DNA from: Methanoculleus bourgensis MS2
Lineage (GTDB): Archaea > Halobacteriota > Methanomicrobia > Methanomicrobiales > Methanoculleaceae
NCBI RefSeq assembly: GCF_000304355.2
Contig: NC_018227.2
Coordinates: 744,001 to 808,000 of the forward strand
Direction of reading: 5' to 3'
DNA: 64,000 nt
Shown: in pieces, positions 26,784 through 35,178 of the stretch
Position numbering within the stretch: position 1 is the first letter of the stretch
Layout: each line of letters starts with the position of its first letter
Position numbers and translations under genes: made by a program
The notes under the pieces: generated by a model
What the model was told of the DNA's origin: nothing
The model's database searches: none
The model's input: only the letters and a program-made list of their open reading frames with translations

Positions 26784-28202
26784 ATGCCAACAAGTGACTC
26801 AGAAGACGATATACCCTCTAATAACCAGAAAGATACAGAAGGAACACAGATACTCCTCGCCGATCCGAAAGCCGCGATCCTCAGGCTATCCCTGCCGATG
26901 ATGGTCGCGATGACCCTCATGACCCTCTACAACGTCGTCGACGCGTTCTGGGTCTCGGGCCTCGGTGCCGATGCTCTTGCTGCTGTCGGGTTCTCATTCC
27001 CGCTCTTCATCATCACCATCGGGCTAGCCAGCGGCCTCGGCACCGGCGGTGAAGCAGCCCTCGCACGGATGATCGGCGCTCGTGATAGAATTGGCGCGAG
27101 CAGCGTCGCCATGCACACGATCCTCCTGATGACCATCCTCGCCGTCGCCGTCACCATCCCGCTCTCCCTCTTCGCAGAGGATATCTTCGTCCTCATGGGG
27201 GCGGGCAGTGCCGCCGGTCTTGCCACCGAGTACGCCAGAGTCCTCTTCCTCGGGACATTCGCCCTCCTCTTCGGCGAGGTCGCCTACGCGATCCTGCATG
27301 GGGAGGGTGATGCAAAACGGACCATGTATGCGATGGCGGCCGGCGCTGTGGCAAACATCGTCCTTGACCCGCTCCTGATCTACACCCTCCACATGGGGAT
27401 CGCAGGTGCGGCCTGGGCAACCATCCTTGCAGAGGTCATCTCCGCCGTCCCGATGGCCTACTGGCTCTTTGTGAAGAGGGACACCTACGTCTCCCTCTAC
27501 CTCAGGGAGTTCGCCCCCGACCCCGTGATTACACGCGAGATTCTGCAGGTCGGCTTCCCTGCCGCCGCCGAGCAGGTGGTGCTCGCCCTGATGACGCTGT
27601 TCTTAAACGGCATCGTCGTCCTCATATCGAGCACCGACGGCGTCGCCATCTACTCAGTCGGGTGGCGGGTCGTGAGTATCGGCTTAACCCCGATCCTCGC
27701 CATCTCGACGGCGGTGGTCGCGGTCACCGGTGCCGCCTACGGGGCGCGGGCATACGCCAAGATGGAGTCAGCCCTCCTCTTTGCCGTCAGGCTCGGGCTC
27801 GGCATCGGCGTGGGACTTGCCGTAGCCACGTTCGCCTTCGCTCCCCAGATAGCTGCAATCTTTGCGGGATCGGGCGACGCCTCAGCGATCGTCCCGGGAC
27901 TGACAGCCTTCCTCAGGGTCATGAGCCTCGTCTACCCGATGGTCGGGTTTGGGCTCATCTCAGCATCGTTCTTCCAGGGGACCGGCCTCGGCGCACGTTC
28001 CCTTACGATCACGGTCCTGCAGAGCGTCGTGCTCTCGACCCTCTTCGTCTGGGTCTTTGCGATCGAACTCGGGTTCGGCCTTTCCGGCGTCTGGTGGGGT
28101 GTTGCCGCAGGCAACGCTGTCGGTGCGATGCTCGGGTACGCCTGGGCACGCCGGTATACAGCAGGGCTCAGGGTCGGGCAGGCAACGGCCGTGCCGGCAT
28201 AA
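26784..28202 (+). CDS. MATE family multidrug/metabolite efflux transporter
   Basis: 472 residues with 12 predicted membrane helices in the NorM/DinF arrangement. The first core helices read ILRLSLPMMVAMTLMTLYNV, then AFWVSGLGADALAAVGFSFP, and the second half starts similarly around residue 250 (EILQVGFPAAAEQVVLALMT). MATE pumps export cationic drugs or metabolites with H+ or Na+ antiport. A polar N-terminal tail of about 30 residues (SDSEDDIPSNNQKD) precedes the first helix. Single gene; the substrate cannot be predicted. Confidence 0.92.
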   Translation: MPTSDSEDDIPSNNQKDTEGTQILLADPKAAILRLSLPMMVAMTLMTLYNVVDAFWVSGLGADALAAVGFSFPLFIITIGLASGLGTGGEAALARMIGARDRIGASSVAMHTILLMTILAVAVTIPLSLFAEDIFVLMGAGSAAGLATEYARVLFLGTFALLFGEVAYAILHGEGDAKRTMYAMAAGAVANIVLDPLLIYTLHMGIAGAAWATILAEVISAVPMAYWLFVKRDTYVSLYLREFAPDPVITREILQVGFPAAAEQVVLALMTLFLNGIVVLISSTDGVAIYSVGWRVVSIGLTPILAISTAVVAVTGAAYGARAYAKMESALLFAVRLGLGIGVGLAVATFAFAPQIAAIFAGSGDASAIVPGLTAFLRVMSLVYPMVGFGLISASFFQGTGLGARSLTITVLQSVVLSTLFVWVFAIELGFGLSGVWWGVAAGNAVGAMLGYAWARRYTAGLRVGQATAVPA

Positions 28203-28278
28203 ACACCGGGGCGCCCCGGCCCCCTCATCCCGAACCCCTCACAGTGACGTACGGGCAGTCAAAGGAGTCAACGGGGCG

Positions 28279-30669
28279 TCACTCCTCATACTCGTCATAC
28301 TCGTCAGTTCCCGTGTGCACCACTTCCCGCAGCGTGAACCGGAACGCCGCCCCCAGGTCCGGCCTCCCGGGAACCCGGTCTTCAACCCAGATCCGGCCGC
28401 CGTAACGCGTAACAAGCGTCCCGACGATGTAGAGACCAAGCCCTTCCCCGTATCCCTGGCTCCTGCCCTGCTGGAACCGGCGGAAGATCGTCTCTTTCAT
28501 CCCGTCAGGAATACCGGGGCCGGTATCCTCCACGGTCACCACCATCGTGTGATCGTCATCGGGACAATCCTCCACCCGGATCATGACCCGGGCGTCCGGT
28601 CCGCCGAACTTGATGGCGTTATCGATGAGGTTCGTAAAGATCTCGGGCAGAAGGTCATCTGCCTGGACCTCTGCCGTGGAATCCTCGAACGAGACGTCCG
28701 CTTCCGGGATACGGTCGAGTTCAGCCCTGATCACGTGGCTGAGATGGACCGGTTTAAGGTCGGGCGGCTCCAGGTGGATGCGCCGGATGGTCGCGACGTT
28801 CTGGAGGATGCCGGTGCTCTTCCTGACGCTCTCCCTGAGTTTCTTCGCATACTCTGCAGCGTCTTCCTCCAGCATATCGATCAGGAGGTCGCAGTAGAGG
28901 CTCGCGACGTTCCCTGCGTTCTTGATGTCGTGGGTCATGATGTCCAGGTAGAGGTTTGTCTCGCGGTGGGCCGCCTCCAGCCGTTTGTGAAGCATGCTCC
29001 GGAGGACACCCGAGCCGATCTCTCTCCCGATCGCTTCAAGAAGGTGGCGCTCCTCATCCTCGAGCCCCTGCCTTCCCTTGCTTCCCACAAACAGCGCACC
29101 GACAACGACCGACTCCGCAAGGATCGGGATGCAGGCAAGGGCAGACACCCCGAGTGACGAGAGGATCTCCTCCTCGACCGTGCCGGGCTTACTGCGCAGT
29201 TCGATGTAGCGCGGCTGTCCGGCGATAAAGACAAAGTTCCAGGGCCAATGATGGACCTTTATTGCCCTGTTGCGGGAGAGATATCTCTTCGGGACGGCGT
29301 GGTGGCAGCGTGTGAGTGCCAGTGTCCGCTCCGGGTTGAGGAGGTAGGTCAGCCCCACATCGAAGTCGAGCAGGTCCAGGGTCTTTGAGAGTGAAGTCTC
29401 AAGCAGTTCATCAAGCGAGAGGGACGATGCAGATACCCCCATAATCTGGTTGAGGACCTGAAGCTGCCTGTTTGCGGAGAGCAGCCCTTCGTTCGTCTGT
29501 TTCCGGCTCGTAACGTCCTGGATGGTCCCCTGGATGAGAACGGGCGTGCCGTCCTCGTTGCAGATGTTCTGGACAAATTCCCGGACCCACCTGGTTGTGC
29601 CGTCCTTTCGGACGACCCGGTAGACCTGGTCGGTGGAGAAGCCCGTAACCGCCTGCAGGCGGGCGGCGCTCTCCTGGAGGCGGGGGCGGTCGTCCGGGTG
29701 CACGATCGCATCCCAGCGTACGGCCCCGGTGAGGAACTCACCCCCGGTATACCCGGTGATCGCCTCCACAGCACCATGGAAGAAGACGGGTTCAGAATCT
29801 ACCCTCGTCTGGTAGGCTATACCCTGGAAGTTCTGGACGAACGAACGATACCGCTCCTCACTCTCGTGGGTCTGGCTCTCCTCGTTCCTCCTCCTGATAG
29901 CCCTGCCGAGCATATCCGCCGCAACCTGCAGGAGGTACTGCTCCCCGGTGTTGAAGACGTCCTCCGGGCGCGGCGAGGGTTCTGACAGGTAGGCGATTTC
30001 TATACTTCCCACTCTTCGCCTGTTCTCCCGGATATCCGCGGTAATCTTTCCGGGCGTCTCCCGGTAGCGATGGGTGTATACCGCATCGTCGTGCGTGATA
30101 CGGACACCTATCCGTTTGGGGTGGGAGAACCCGGATTGGAGGACCCGTGCGACCTCGCGGAAGAGTTCCGCGGGAGGGGTACCGGCGGTATCGATCAGCC
30201 GGGAGATCCTGTGCAGCGCCCGGACCCCTCGTAGATCTTCGCAGCCCCCCGGGAGCGGCGACGCATTGCCCGCCTTCCGGCCGGTGGCGTCTCGCATCCG
30301 GAGCACCCACATCCCCATGAAGGGTTCCTGCTCCATCTTCTGGCTGGAATAGACAAACCGCTGTTCCTCCCCCCGTGCGTTCTGCACCGGGAGTTCAAGA
30401 CCCGGCACCTCAATCCCATCACGCACTGTGGCGAGGAGTCCCCGGGCGCTCTCGCGCTCCCGCAGGAGTGGCACCAGGTGCGTATCGAGAACCCGGGGAG
30501 CATCACACCCCAGGATCTCTTCCTCAGAGGTCGATAAGATGTCCGTAACATAGGCGTTTACCCAGGCCACCTGCATATCCCGGTCGAGCACGAGAACTCC
30601 CACACCGGGCTCGTCGAGGATCTGAAATATCCGATACGGGTGGGCGGATACTGGATCCGTTATGCTCAT
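28279..30669 (-). CDS. PAS/GAF sensor histidine kinase
   Basis: 796 residues, no membrane segment, so probably cytoplasmic. In order: PAS (about 10-120, EPGVGVLVLDRDMQVAWVNA), a linker with a divergent sensor segment, a second PAS with PAC (about 270-395, ending IQGTIQDVTSRK), GAF (about 405-570), a HisKA-like dimerisation helix with the phosphoacceptor His in MTHDIKNAGNVASLY, and HATPase_c with NLIDNAIKFGG, DTGPGIPDGM and GEGLGLYIV. No response regulator gene lies near, so it is an orphan kinase whose partner is elsewhere. The upstream divergent spacer (30670-30965) holds the promoter. Confidence 0.92.
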   Translation of the reverse strand: MSITDPVSAHPYRIFQILDEPGVGVLVLDRDMQVAWVNAYVTDILSTSEEEILGCDAPRVLDTHLVPLLRERESARGLLATVRDGIEVPGLELPVQNARGEEQRFVYSSQKMEQEPFMGMWVLRMRDATGRKAGNASPLPGGCEDLRGVRALHRISRLIDTAGTPPAELFREVARVLQSGFSHPKRIGVRITHDDAVYTHRYRETPGKITADIRENRRRVGSIEIAYLSEPSPRPEDVFNTGEQYLLQVAADMLGRAIRRRNEESQTHESEERYRSFVQNFQGIAYQTRVDSEPVFFHGAVEAITGYTGGEFLTGAVRWDAIVHPDDRPRLQESAARLQAVTGFSTDQVYRVVRKDGTTRWVREFVQNICNEDGTPVLIQGTIQDVTSRKQTNEGLLSANRQLQVLNQIMGVSASSLSLDELLETSLSKTLDLLDFDVGLTYLLNPERTLALTRCHHAVPKRYLSRNRAIKVHHWPWNFVFIAGQPRYIELRSKPGTVEEEILSSLGVSALACIPILAESVVVGALFVGSKGRQGLEDEERHLLEAIGREIGSGVLRSMLHKRLEAAHRETNLYLDIMTHDIKNAGNVASLYCDLLIDMLEEDAAEYAKKLRESVRKSTGILQNVATIRRIHLEPPDLKPVHLSHVIRAELDRIPEADVSFEDSTAEVQADDLLPEIFTNLIDNAIKFGGPDARVMIRVEDCPDDDHTMVVTVEDTGPGIPDGMKETIFRRFQQGRSQGYGEGLGLYIVGTLVTRYGGRIWVEDRVPGRPDLGAAFRFTLREVVHTGTDEYDEYEE

Positions 30670-30965
30670 ATGAGAATTCTGCCCCCTTGAAGTTATTATC
30701 GCGTGAAAATTATATTCATAAAATCATCTCCCGGGTGATAAGAGATTTGCGGTTACCGCCCGCCTGAACACTGATAATCAGCAGTTTCACGGGCACTGCA
30801 AACGCTATTATGATCCTCCCCGGGGCCTGATTCTGCCTTCCGCAGCCCCCTCACCACCCTGCTCCTCCGGCGGGCCAGCTCAACTCCCCTAACCCCTATG
30901 CTCCCGCGGGCATCATCGGCCCGGCAGCAATTCTTAAGAACTACCGTGTAACCAGAGCCCCTGCC

Positions 30966-31529
30966 ATGAAGACTATGCTGCCTGTTGTCGCCCTGCTCCT
31001 GCTTGTGAGCCTCACCGCGGGCTGTACCGAGGATGCGGGAGACCGGACACCCCCGCTTACAACGATGCCGGCGCTGGAGGTGCGGTCCGGTGCCTTCGCG
31101 AACGGCACGTCGATACCTGTCCGGTATACATGCGACGGGGAGGACATATCACCGCCGCTCTCCTGGAGCGGTGTGCCCGACAGTGCGGAGAGCCTCGCCC
31201 TGATCATGGATGACCCTGATGCACCGGGAGGAACTTTCACCCACTGGATTGTCTTCAACATCTCCCCGGAAGAGAGCGGGCTTGCGGAGGGACTGCCCCG
31301 CGAGCAGCAACTCACCGGGGGTCCGCGCCAGGGAAACAGCAGTTTCAGTACCGCTGGCTACGGCGGGCCGTGCCCTCCCCACGGGGCGGCGCACCACTAT
31401 ATTTTCCACCTCTACGCGCTCAATGTGAGCCCGGATATCCCCAAAACCGCCGACCGTGCGGCCCTTGAGGCGGAGATGCAGGGGCACATCGTCGCCGAAG
31501 GGGTGCTCGTAGGAACGTATCGCCGGTGA
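30966..31529 (+). CDS. YbhB/YbcL-type PEBP (Raf kinase inhibitor-like) lipoprotein
   Basis: 187 residues. The N-terminus is a lipoprotein signal (MKTMLPVVALLLLVSL then TAGCTED; Cys near 20). The PEBP fold shows YTCDGEDISPPLSW, MDDPDAPGGTFTHWIVFNI and GGPCPPHGAAHHYIFHLYAL, with the ligand-pocket DPDAP and H-x-Y residues. Bacterial and archaeal members bind small anionic ligands; a physiological role is not known. Ends 176 bases before the convergent superoxide dismutase. Confidence 0.9.
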   Translation: MKTMLPVVALLLLVSLTAGCTEDAGDRTPPLTTMPALEVRSGAFANGTSIPVRYTCDGEDISPPLSWSGVPDSAESLALIMDDPDAPGGTFTHWIVFNISPEESGLAEGLPREQQLTGGPRQGNSSFSTAGYGGPCPPHGAAHHYIFHLYALNVSPDIPKTADRAALEAEMQGHIVAEGVLVGTYRR

Positions 31530-31704
31530 GGAGAACGTTGCCGGCCGGTGTGCGCGGCAGAGATGGGGCGGGGCGTCGCGGCCCCTTCCCCGGGCGGCGA
31601 AGAGCCACCGCGTTTCACAGCCCGGGGAAAGGCCTGCACCATCCGGGGTAGCCGCAGATAGCATCTCATGACCGTTTCGGGCTACTCCGGACAAAAAAAG
31701 GGTA

Positions 31705-32346
31705 TCAGATCTTTTCTAACCGGCGGTTCACCTCATCCCAGTTTGCGACGTTCCAGAACGCGTCGACGAACTGGCCCCGGTTGTTCTTGTAATCGACGTA
31801 GTAGGCGTGCTCCCATACGTCGAGCACCATCAGGATCTGGAACGTCGGGTAGACATTGTTGTTGTGCTTTTCGATCTGCATGATCATCGGGCGGTCTGTC
31901 ATGGTGCAGTACGCCAGCGCCGCCCAGCCCGAGCCCTCGACGCTCGCGGCTGCCTTCGAAAACTCCGCCTTGAACCGGTCAAACGATCCCCACTCCCGGT
32001 CGATCAGGTCCGCGAGGGCGCCTCCCGGGGTTCCGCCGCCGCCCTTACCGGCCGGCGCCATGCCCGGCCAGAAGAGGGTGTGCAGGATGTGGCCGCCGAT
32101 GTTGAACGAGAGTTCCTTCAGGAGCGCTTTCATATCGACGTCGGTTCCTTCCTGTCGCGCCTTCTCCAGTCTCTCAAGGTTCGCATTCGCCCCGGTCACG
32201 TAAGCCTGGTGGTGCTTATCGTGGTGCAGGGAGAGTTGCTCCTTTGAGATATGCGGCTCAAGGGCATCTGGCGCGTAGGGCAGGGGTGGCAGTTCATACT
32301 TCTTCAGCGATTCAGTGACCATCTTCTGTGCAGTCATAGCTATCAT
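31705..32346 (-). CDS. sod: Superoxide dismutase (Fe/Mn family)
   Basis: 213 residues; the ATG at 32337 (MTAQKMV) is an alternative start. It dismutates superoxide to O2 and H2O2 and protects oxygen-labile methanogenesis enzymes. Metal ligands are visible: His near residue 41 ([17 protein letters not shown]), His in [12 protein letters not shown], and Asp/His in [14 protein letters not shown]. Fe versus Mn preference cannot be settled by eye. It is convergent with the PEBP gene and divergent from the GT2 gene across a 368-base gap. Confidence 0.93.
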   Translation of the reverse strand: MIAMTAQKMVTESLKKYELPPLPYAPDALEPHISKEQLSLHHDKHHQAYVTGANANLERLEKARQEGTDVDMKALLKELSFNIGGHILHTLFWPGMAPAGKGGGGTPGGALADLIDREWGSFDRFKAEFSKAAASVEGSGWAALAYCTMTDRPMIMQIEKHNNNVYPTFQILMVLDVWEHAYYVDYKNNRGQFVDAFWNVANWDEVNRRLEKI

Positions 32347-32714
32347 TTCAAAAGATGAGGAGGATCTATTTCATGGTGCCGGTCCAGGCTCGGCCCCGCA
32401 CAGGATCCTTCCTTCCTGTCTCCGGGTGCCGGAGAATGGTCGGGAACGCTATCGTGGTATACAGGTCTCCTGGAAATCTCCCCGGGCGGCTGCTCTCCTT
32501 CAAAAACCCGTTTCGTCCTTCCAGATTCCTGGAACGCTGGTGCAACCCTGACCGTAAGGGTTAAGTGCGCTGGTACGGTGGATGGTATCGACTGCCTCGC
32601 GTGCACTGTTGCACAGAAAAGCCGGCCTTGATCTCCCCGGTCCCGGGCCTGACGGTGACCGGACCTGCCGGGAGGCATCCCGCATATCTCACTACCCGAT
32701 AACGGTGAACCCCT
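32347..32714. other. Divergent intergenic region between sod and GT2 gene
   Basis: Both genes are expected to have promoters here. I see no gene, repeat or clear TATA box beyond AT-richer patches near 32340 and around 32690-32700. Confidence 0.35.
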
Positions 32715-34265
32715 ATGAGGACGGCAGCACGTATCTCGCTCTTTACCGCCACGCTCATGGTGCTGATCATACTCGTTCTCTTTCGGGATCTTCACCTCAT
32801 ACTCATCGAGGCCGGGTGGGGTTTCTTCACGCGGGTGCTCTCTCTTCTCCTGGTCGCTGTCGCCCTCTTTGGTGTGATCCAGTTCGTGAGCTACGCCGAC
32901 CACCTCCTGCGGTCATTCTATGCCTACCCCGGACGCCCCATGCTGCCGCCGCGAGAGGGGGGACCTGCCTCCCGCATCGCCGTATTCATCCCGGTCTACA
33001 ACGAGGATCCGGGCGTGGTCGAGTCCTGTGTCCGGGCATGTACAGGCATCGCCTACCCGGAGGTCTGCATCTACCTCCTCGACGACTCCACCGATCCACA
33101 GAAACGCATGGCGATGCAGGAGATCGGCCGTAAATACTGCCTTCACTACATTCACCGCGGCCACCGGCAGGGCTTCAAGGCAGGGGCAATCAACCACGCC
33201 CTCGCTCTCCTCAACGGCGACACTCCGTATCTCCTGGTGATCGACGCCGACCAGAAAGTAAAACCGACGATCCTTGCCGAACTCGTCCCGCTCCTTGAGG
33301 CCGACCCGGGCGTATCCTTCATCCAGACCCCCCAGTTCTTCCGGTCGGAGCCGCATGACCCGATAAGCGTCACGTTCTCGTACCAGCAGCATATCTACAA
33401 CAAGCATGTCTGCCGGGGACTCTCCGTCAACCATACCGCCATGCTGACCGGTTCAAACTGCATCTTCCGGGTGAGCCACCTCATCGCTATCGGGGGGATG
33501 GATGAGACGTGTATCGCCGAGGATATCGCCACCGCCTTTGCGTTCCATCTCCGGGGATACCGCGGGATCTTTCTCGATACCGTATATGCGGAAGGCATCG
33601 CGCCGCCGAACCTTGCGGCCTACTTCACGCAACAGTTCCGCTGGGCATACGGCAACACCCGGCTCCTCGGGACGATTCTCCGGCAGATCATACAACACCC
33701 GCGATGCATGGCCCCGTTGCAGTGGCTTGAGTTTGTCGTGATCGTCTCGATCTACCTCTTTGGCGGGATGAACGTTGCGCTCTTCCTCCTCCCCGTCGCC
33801 ACGCTGCTCTTCGGCATCCCGATCCTGCCGGTCTGGCTCCCTCTCGTCTTTGCCGTGGTGCTGATCGTGGTGATCGCGATCCAGGTCATCATCAGCATCC
33901 GTGAGCGGCACTACTCCCTGCGCGACCTGGCACTCTCGCAGGCGATCTTCAACAGCCTTGCATTTGTCTACAGCCGGGCGATCTGGTACGCAGTCTCGGG
34001 GAAGCAGGTGCCGTTTGTCGTGACGCCCAAACTGGCATCACAGTCCACCGGCCGGTCCCGTGTCAGGATAACGCCGGTCCTCCTCGTGATTGCGGCCGTC
34101 CTGGTCTCGATGCTTGCCGGCACCGCGAGGCTCATCTCCGGCGGATTGGACGCCGGTATGGCAATCCCACTCTTCTGGGCCTGCTACACGCTGGTCGTCC
34201 TCTCATCGTTCCTGGTGGTCTGGAGGAGGGATGGGAAGAAAGCGTCCGGGAGCGGTATGGGCTGA
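32715..34265 (+). CDS. Membrane glycosyltransferase family 2 (cellulose synthase-like)
   Basis: 516 residues. Two N-terminal membrane helices (FTATLMVLIILVLF and a second at about 40-60) are followed by the catalytic GT2 domain. It shows FIPVYNEDPG, LLDDSTD, the metal-binding DAD in VIDADQKVK, FIQTPQFF, TGSNCIFR, the base Asp in EDIATAFAFH and the QQFRWAYG motif (Q-x-x-RW) of processive synthases. Four or more C-terminal helices would form a channel. It likely makes a beta-glycan or membrane-linked polysaccharide; no PilZ domain or partner genes are seen. Confidence 0.9.
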   Translation: MRTAARISLFTATLMVLIILVLFRDLHLILIEAGWGFFTRVLSLLLVAVALFGVIQFVSYADHLLRSFYAYPGRPMLPPREGGPASRIAVFIPVYNEDPGVVESCVRACTGIAYPEVCIYLLDDSTDPQKRMAMQEIGRKYCLHYIHRGHRQGFKAGAINHALALLNGDTPYLLVIDADQKVKPTILAELVPLLEADPGVSFIQTPQFFRSEPHDPISVTFSYQQHIYNKHVCRGLSVNHTAMLTGSNCIFRVSHLIAIGGMDETCIAEDIATAFAFHLRGYRGIFLDTVYAEGIAPPNLAAYFTQQFRWAYGNTRLLGTILRQIIQHPRCMAPLQWLEFVVIVSIYLFGGMNVALFLLPVATLLFGIPILPVWLPLVFAVVLIVVIAIQVIISIRERHYSLRDLALSQAIFNSLAFVYSRAIWYAVSGKQVPFVVTPKLASQSTGRSRVRITPVLLVIAAVLVSMLAGTARLISGGLDAGMAIPLFWACYTLVVLSSFLVVWRRDGKKASGSGMG

Positions 34266-34525
34266 CCCGACGGTAATGGTTCAATGGGATCTAAAATTTC
34301 ACATGGAAATCCCCTCAAAATCGAAGACGGAGTTCAGTTTGTTGCGCTCCCAACCGCGACATACCTGCGGTGAATCGTCCTACAGGATTTTTCATCGGTT
34401 GAGTCTGTGGCCGAACGCGGCCTCATCGGCGTTTTCCATAATAACCTCCCCGGTTTGGGCAACGGGGTCCCGGCTCTGTTCCATCACGCCTGGGCACGGC
34501 TTTTGTGGGGAGGGGGCTCGCCCAT
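34266..34525. other. Intergenic sequence without recognised gene
   Basis: Downstream of the GT2 stop. It is AT-richer near 34290-34330 (ATCTAAAATTTCACATGG, faintly like the repeat ends) and otherwise featureless. It holds no convincing coding frame. Confidence 0.35.
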
Positions 34526-34625
34526 CCGCGCTAACGTTCGGTATGGAGACTCGTGAGGATACCGTCCAATTCAGGAGGCGGAAGTCGTTTTAGGGCACTA
34601 TTGGTGGTCTGCGGGCAATAGTCCA
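34526..34625. repeat. Dispersed repeat C, copy 1
   Basis: CGCGCTAACGTTCGGTATGG, then TCGTGAGGATACCG and, after a variable stretch, ACTATTGGTGGTCTGCGG recur at 61394-61483 and 61774-61795 in the same order. The shared ACTATTGG is also where the family B copy at 61475 begins, so this may be a target or hitch-hiking flank of the mobile repeats. Confidence 0.6.
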
Positions 34626-34714
34626 GTTCTCTTGATCATTGTCGGGGGGCAATCGGCGAGAGCCCGACCGGTTCGCTCTGGGAGGTTATCAGGCCCGGGC
34701 AGGGTGGGGGTTTC

Positions 34715-34815
34715 GCGGTACCGCCGCCTTGCGGGGAGGGGGCGAGCCCCCTCCCCTGCCCCCACCCCCAGGGTGATGCCCACCACGGTCCACTACCCGG
34801 GTGAGACGGAGGATA
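34715..34815. repeat. Partial family B repeat
   Basis: A hairpin-forming GC-rich block (GCGGGGAGGGGGCGAGCCCC) is followed by CCCACCCCCAGGGTGATGCC and CACCACGGTCCACTACCCG, nearly identical to the core of the copies at 25.5 and 61.5 kb. No family-type ends are evident, so this copy is truncated. Confidence 0.65.
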
Positions 34816-34859
34816 CTCCGCGTTCAGCAGAACTGGTACGGGGGTTCAACCGAGCTTGA

Positions 34860-35110
34860 ACCTCGCCGATAGCCAACCAGGAACGCATTGCGCCCATGGT
34901 TGCGTTCGCGCCAATGGGGCGAGAGCCCGGGGAGCAGGCTGTTCTCATCCGTGCAGCATGGGGCGAAGCCTCATGAGCGTTTCACACAACGTTGCTTCAC
35001 GCAGAAGTGCGCGAAGTCTGTAGGGATTCTAGCCCTGCCCTCCCCCTTCGCGTGAGGTGGTGATCCGCCTCACACCTGCACATGAAGATGTCCTGGTGCA
35101 GTAAGAGCAG
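34860..35110. repeat. Degenerate family A-like fragments
   Basis: Contains CACGCAGAAGTGCGCGAAG, CCCTTCGCGTGAGG and GTTTCACACAACG-type words of family A, spread without intact ends. The rest of the 34266-35178 gap shows no gene. Confidence 0.45.
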
Positions 35111-35178
35111 GAGGAACCCGTATGAGTCCCTCATCACCAAATTCGGGCAGAAAAAAGTATTTTTGGGGAACGAGTGTC

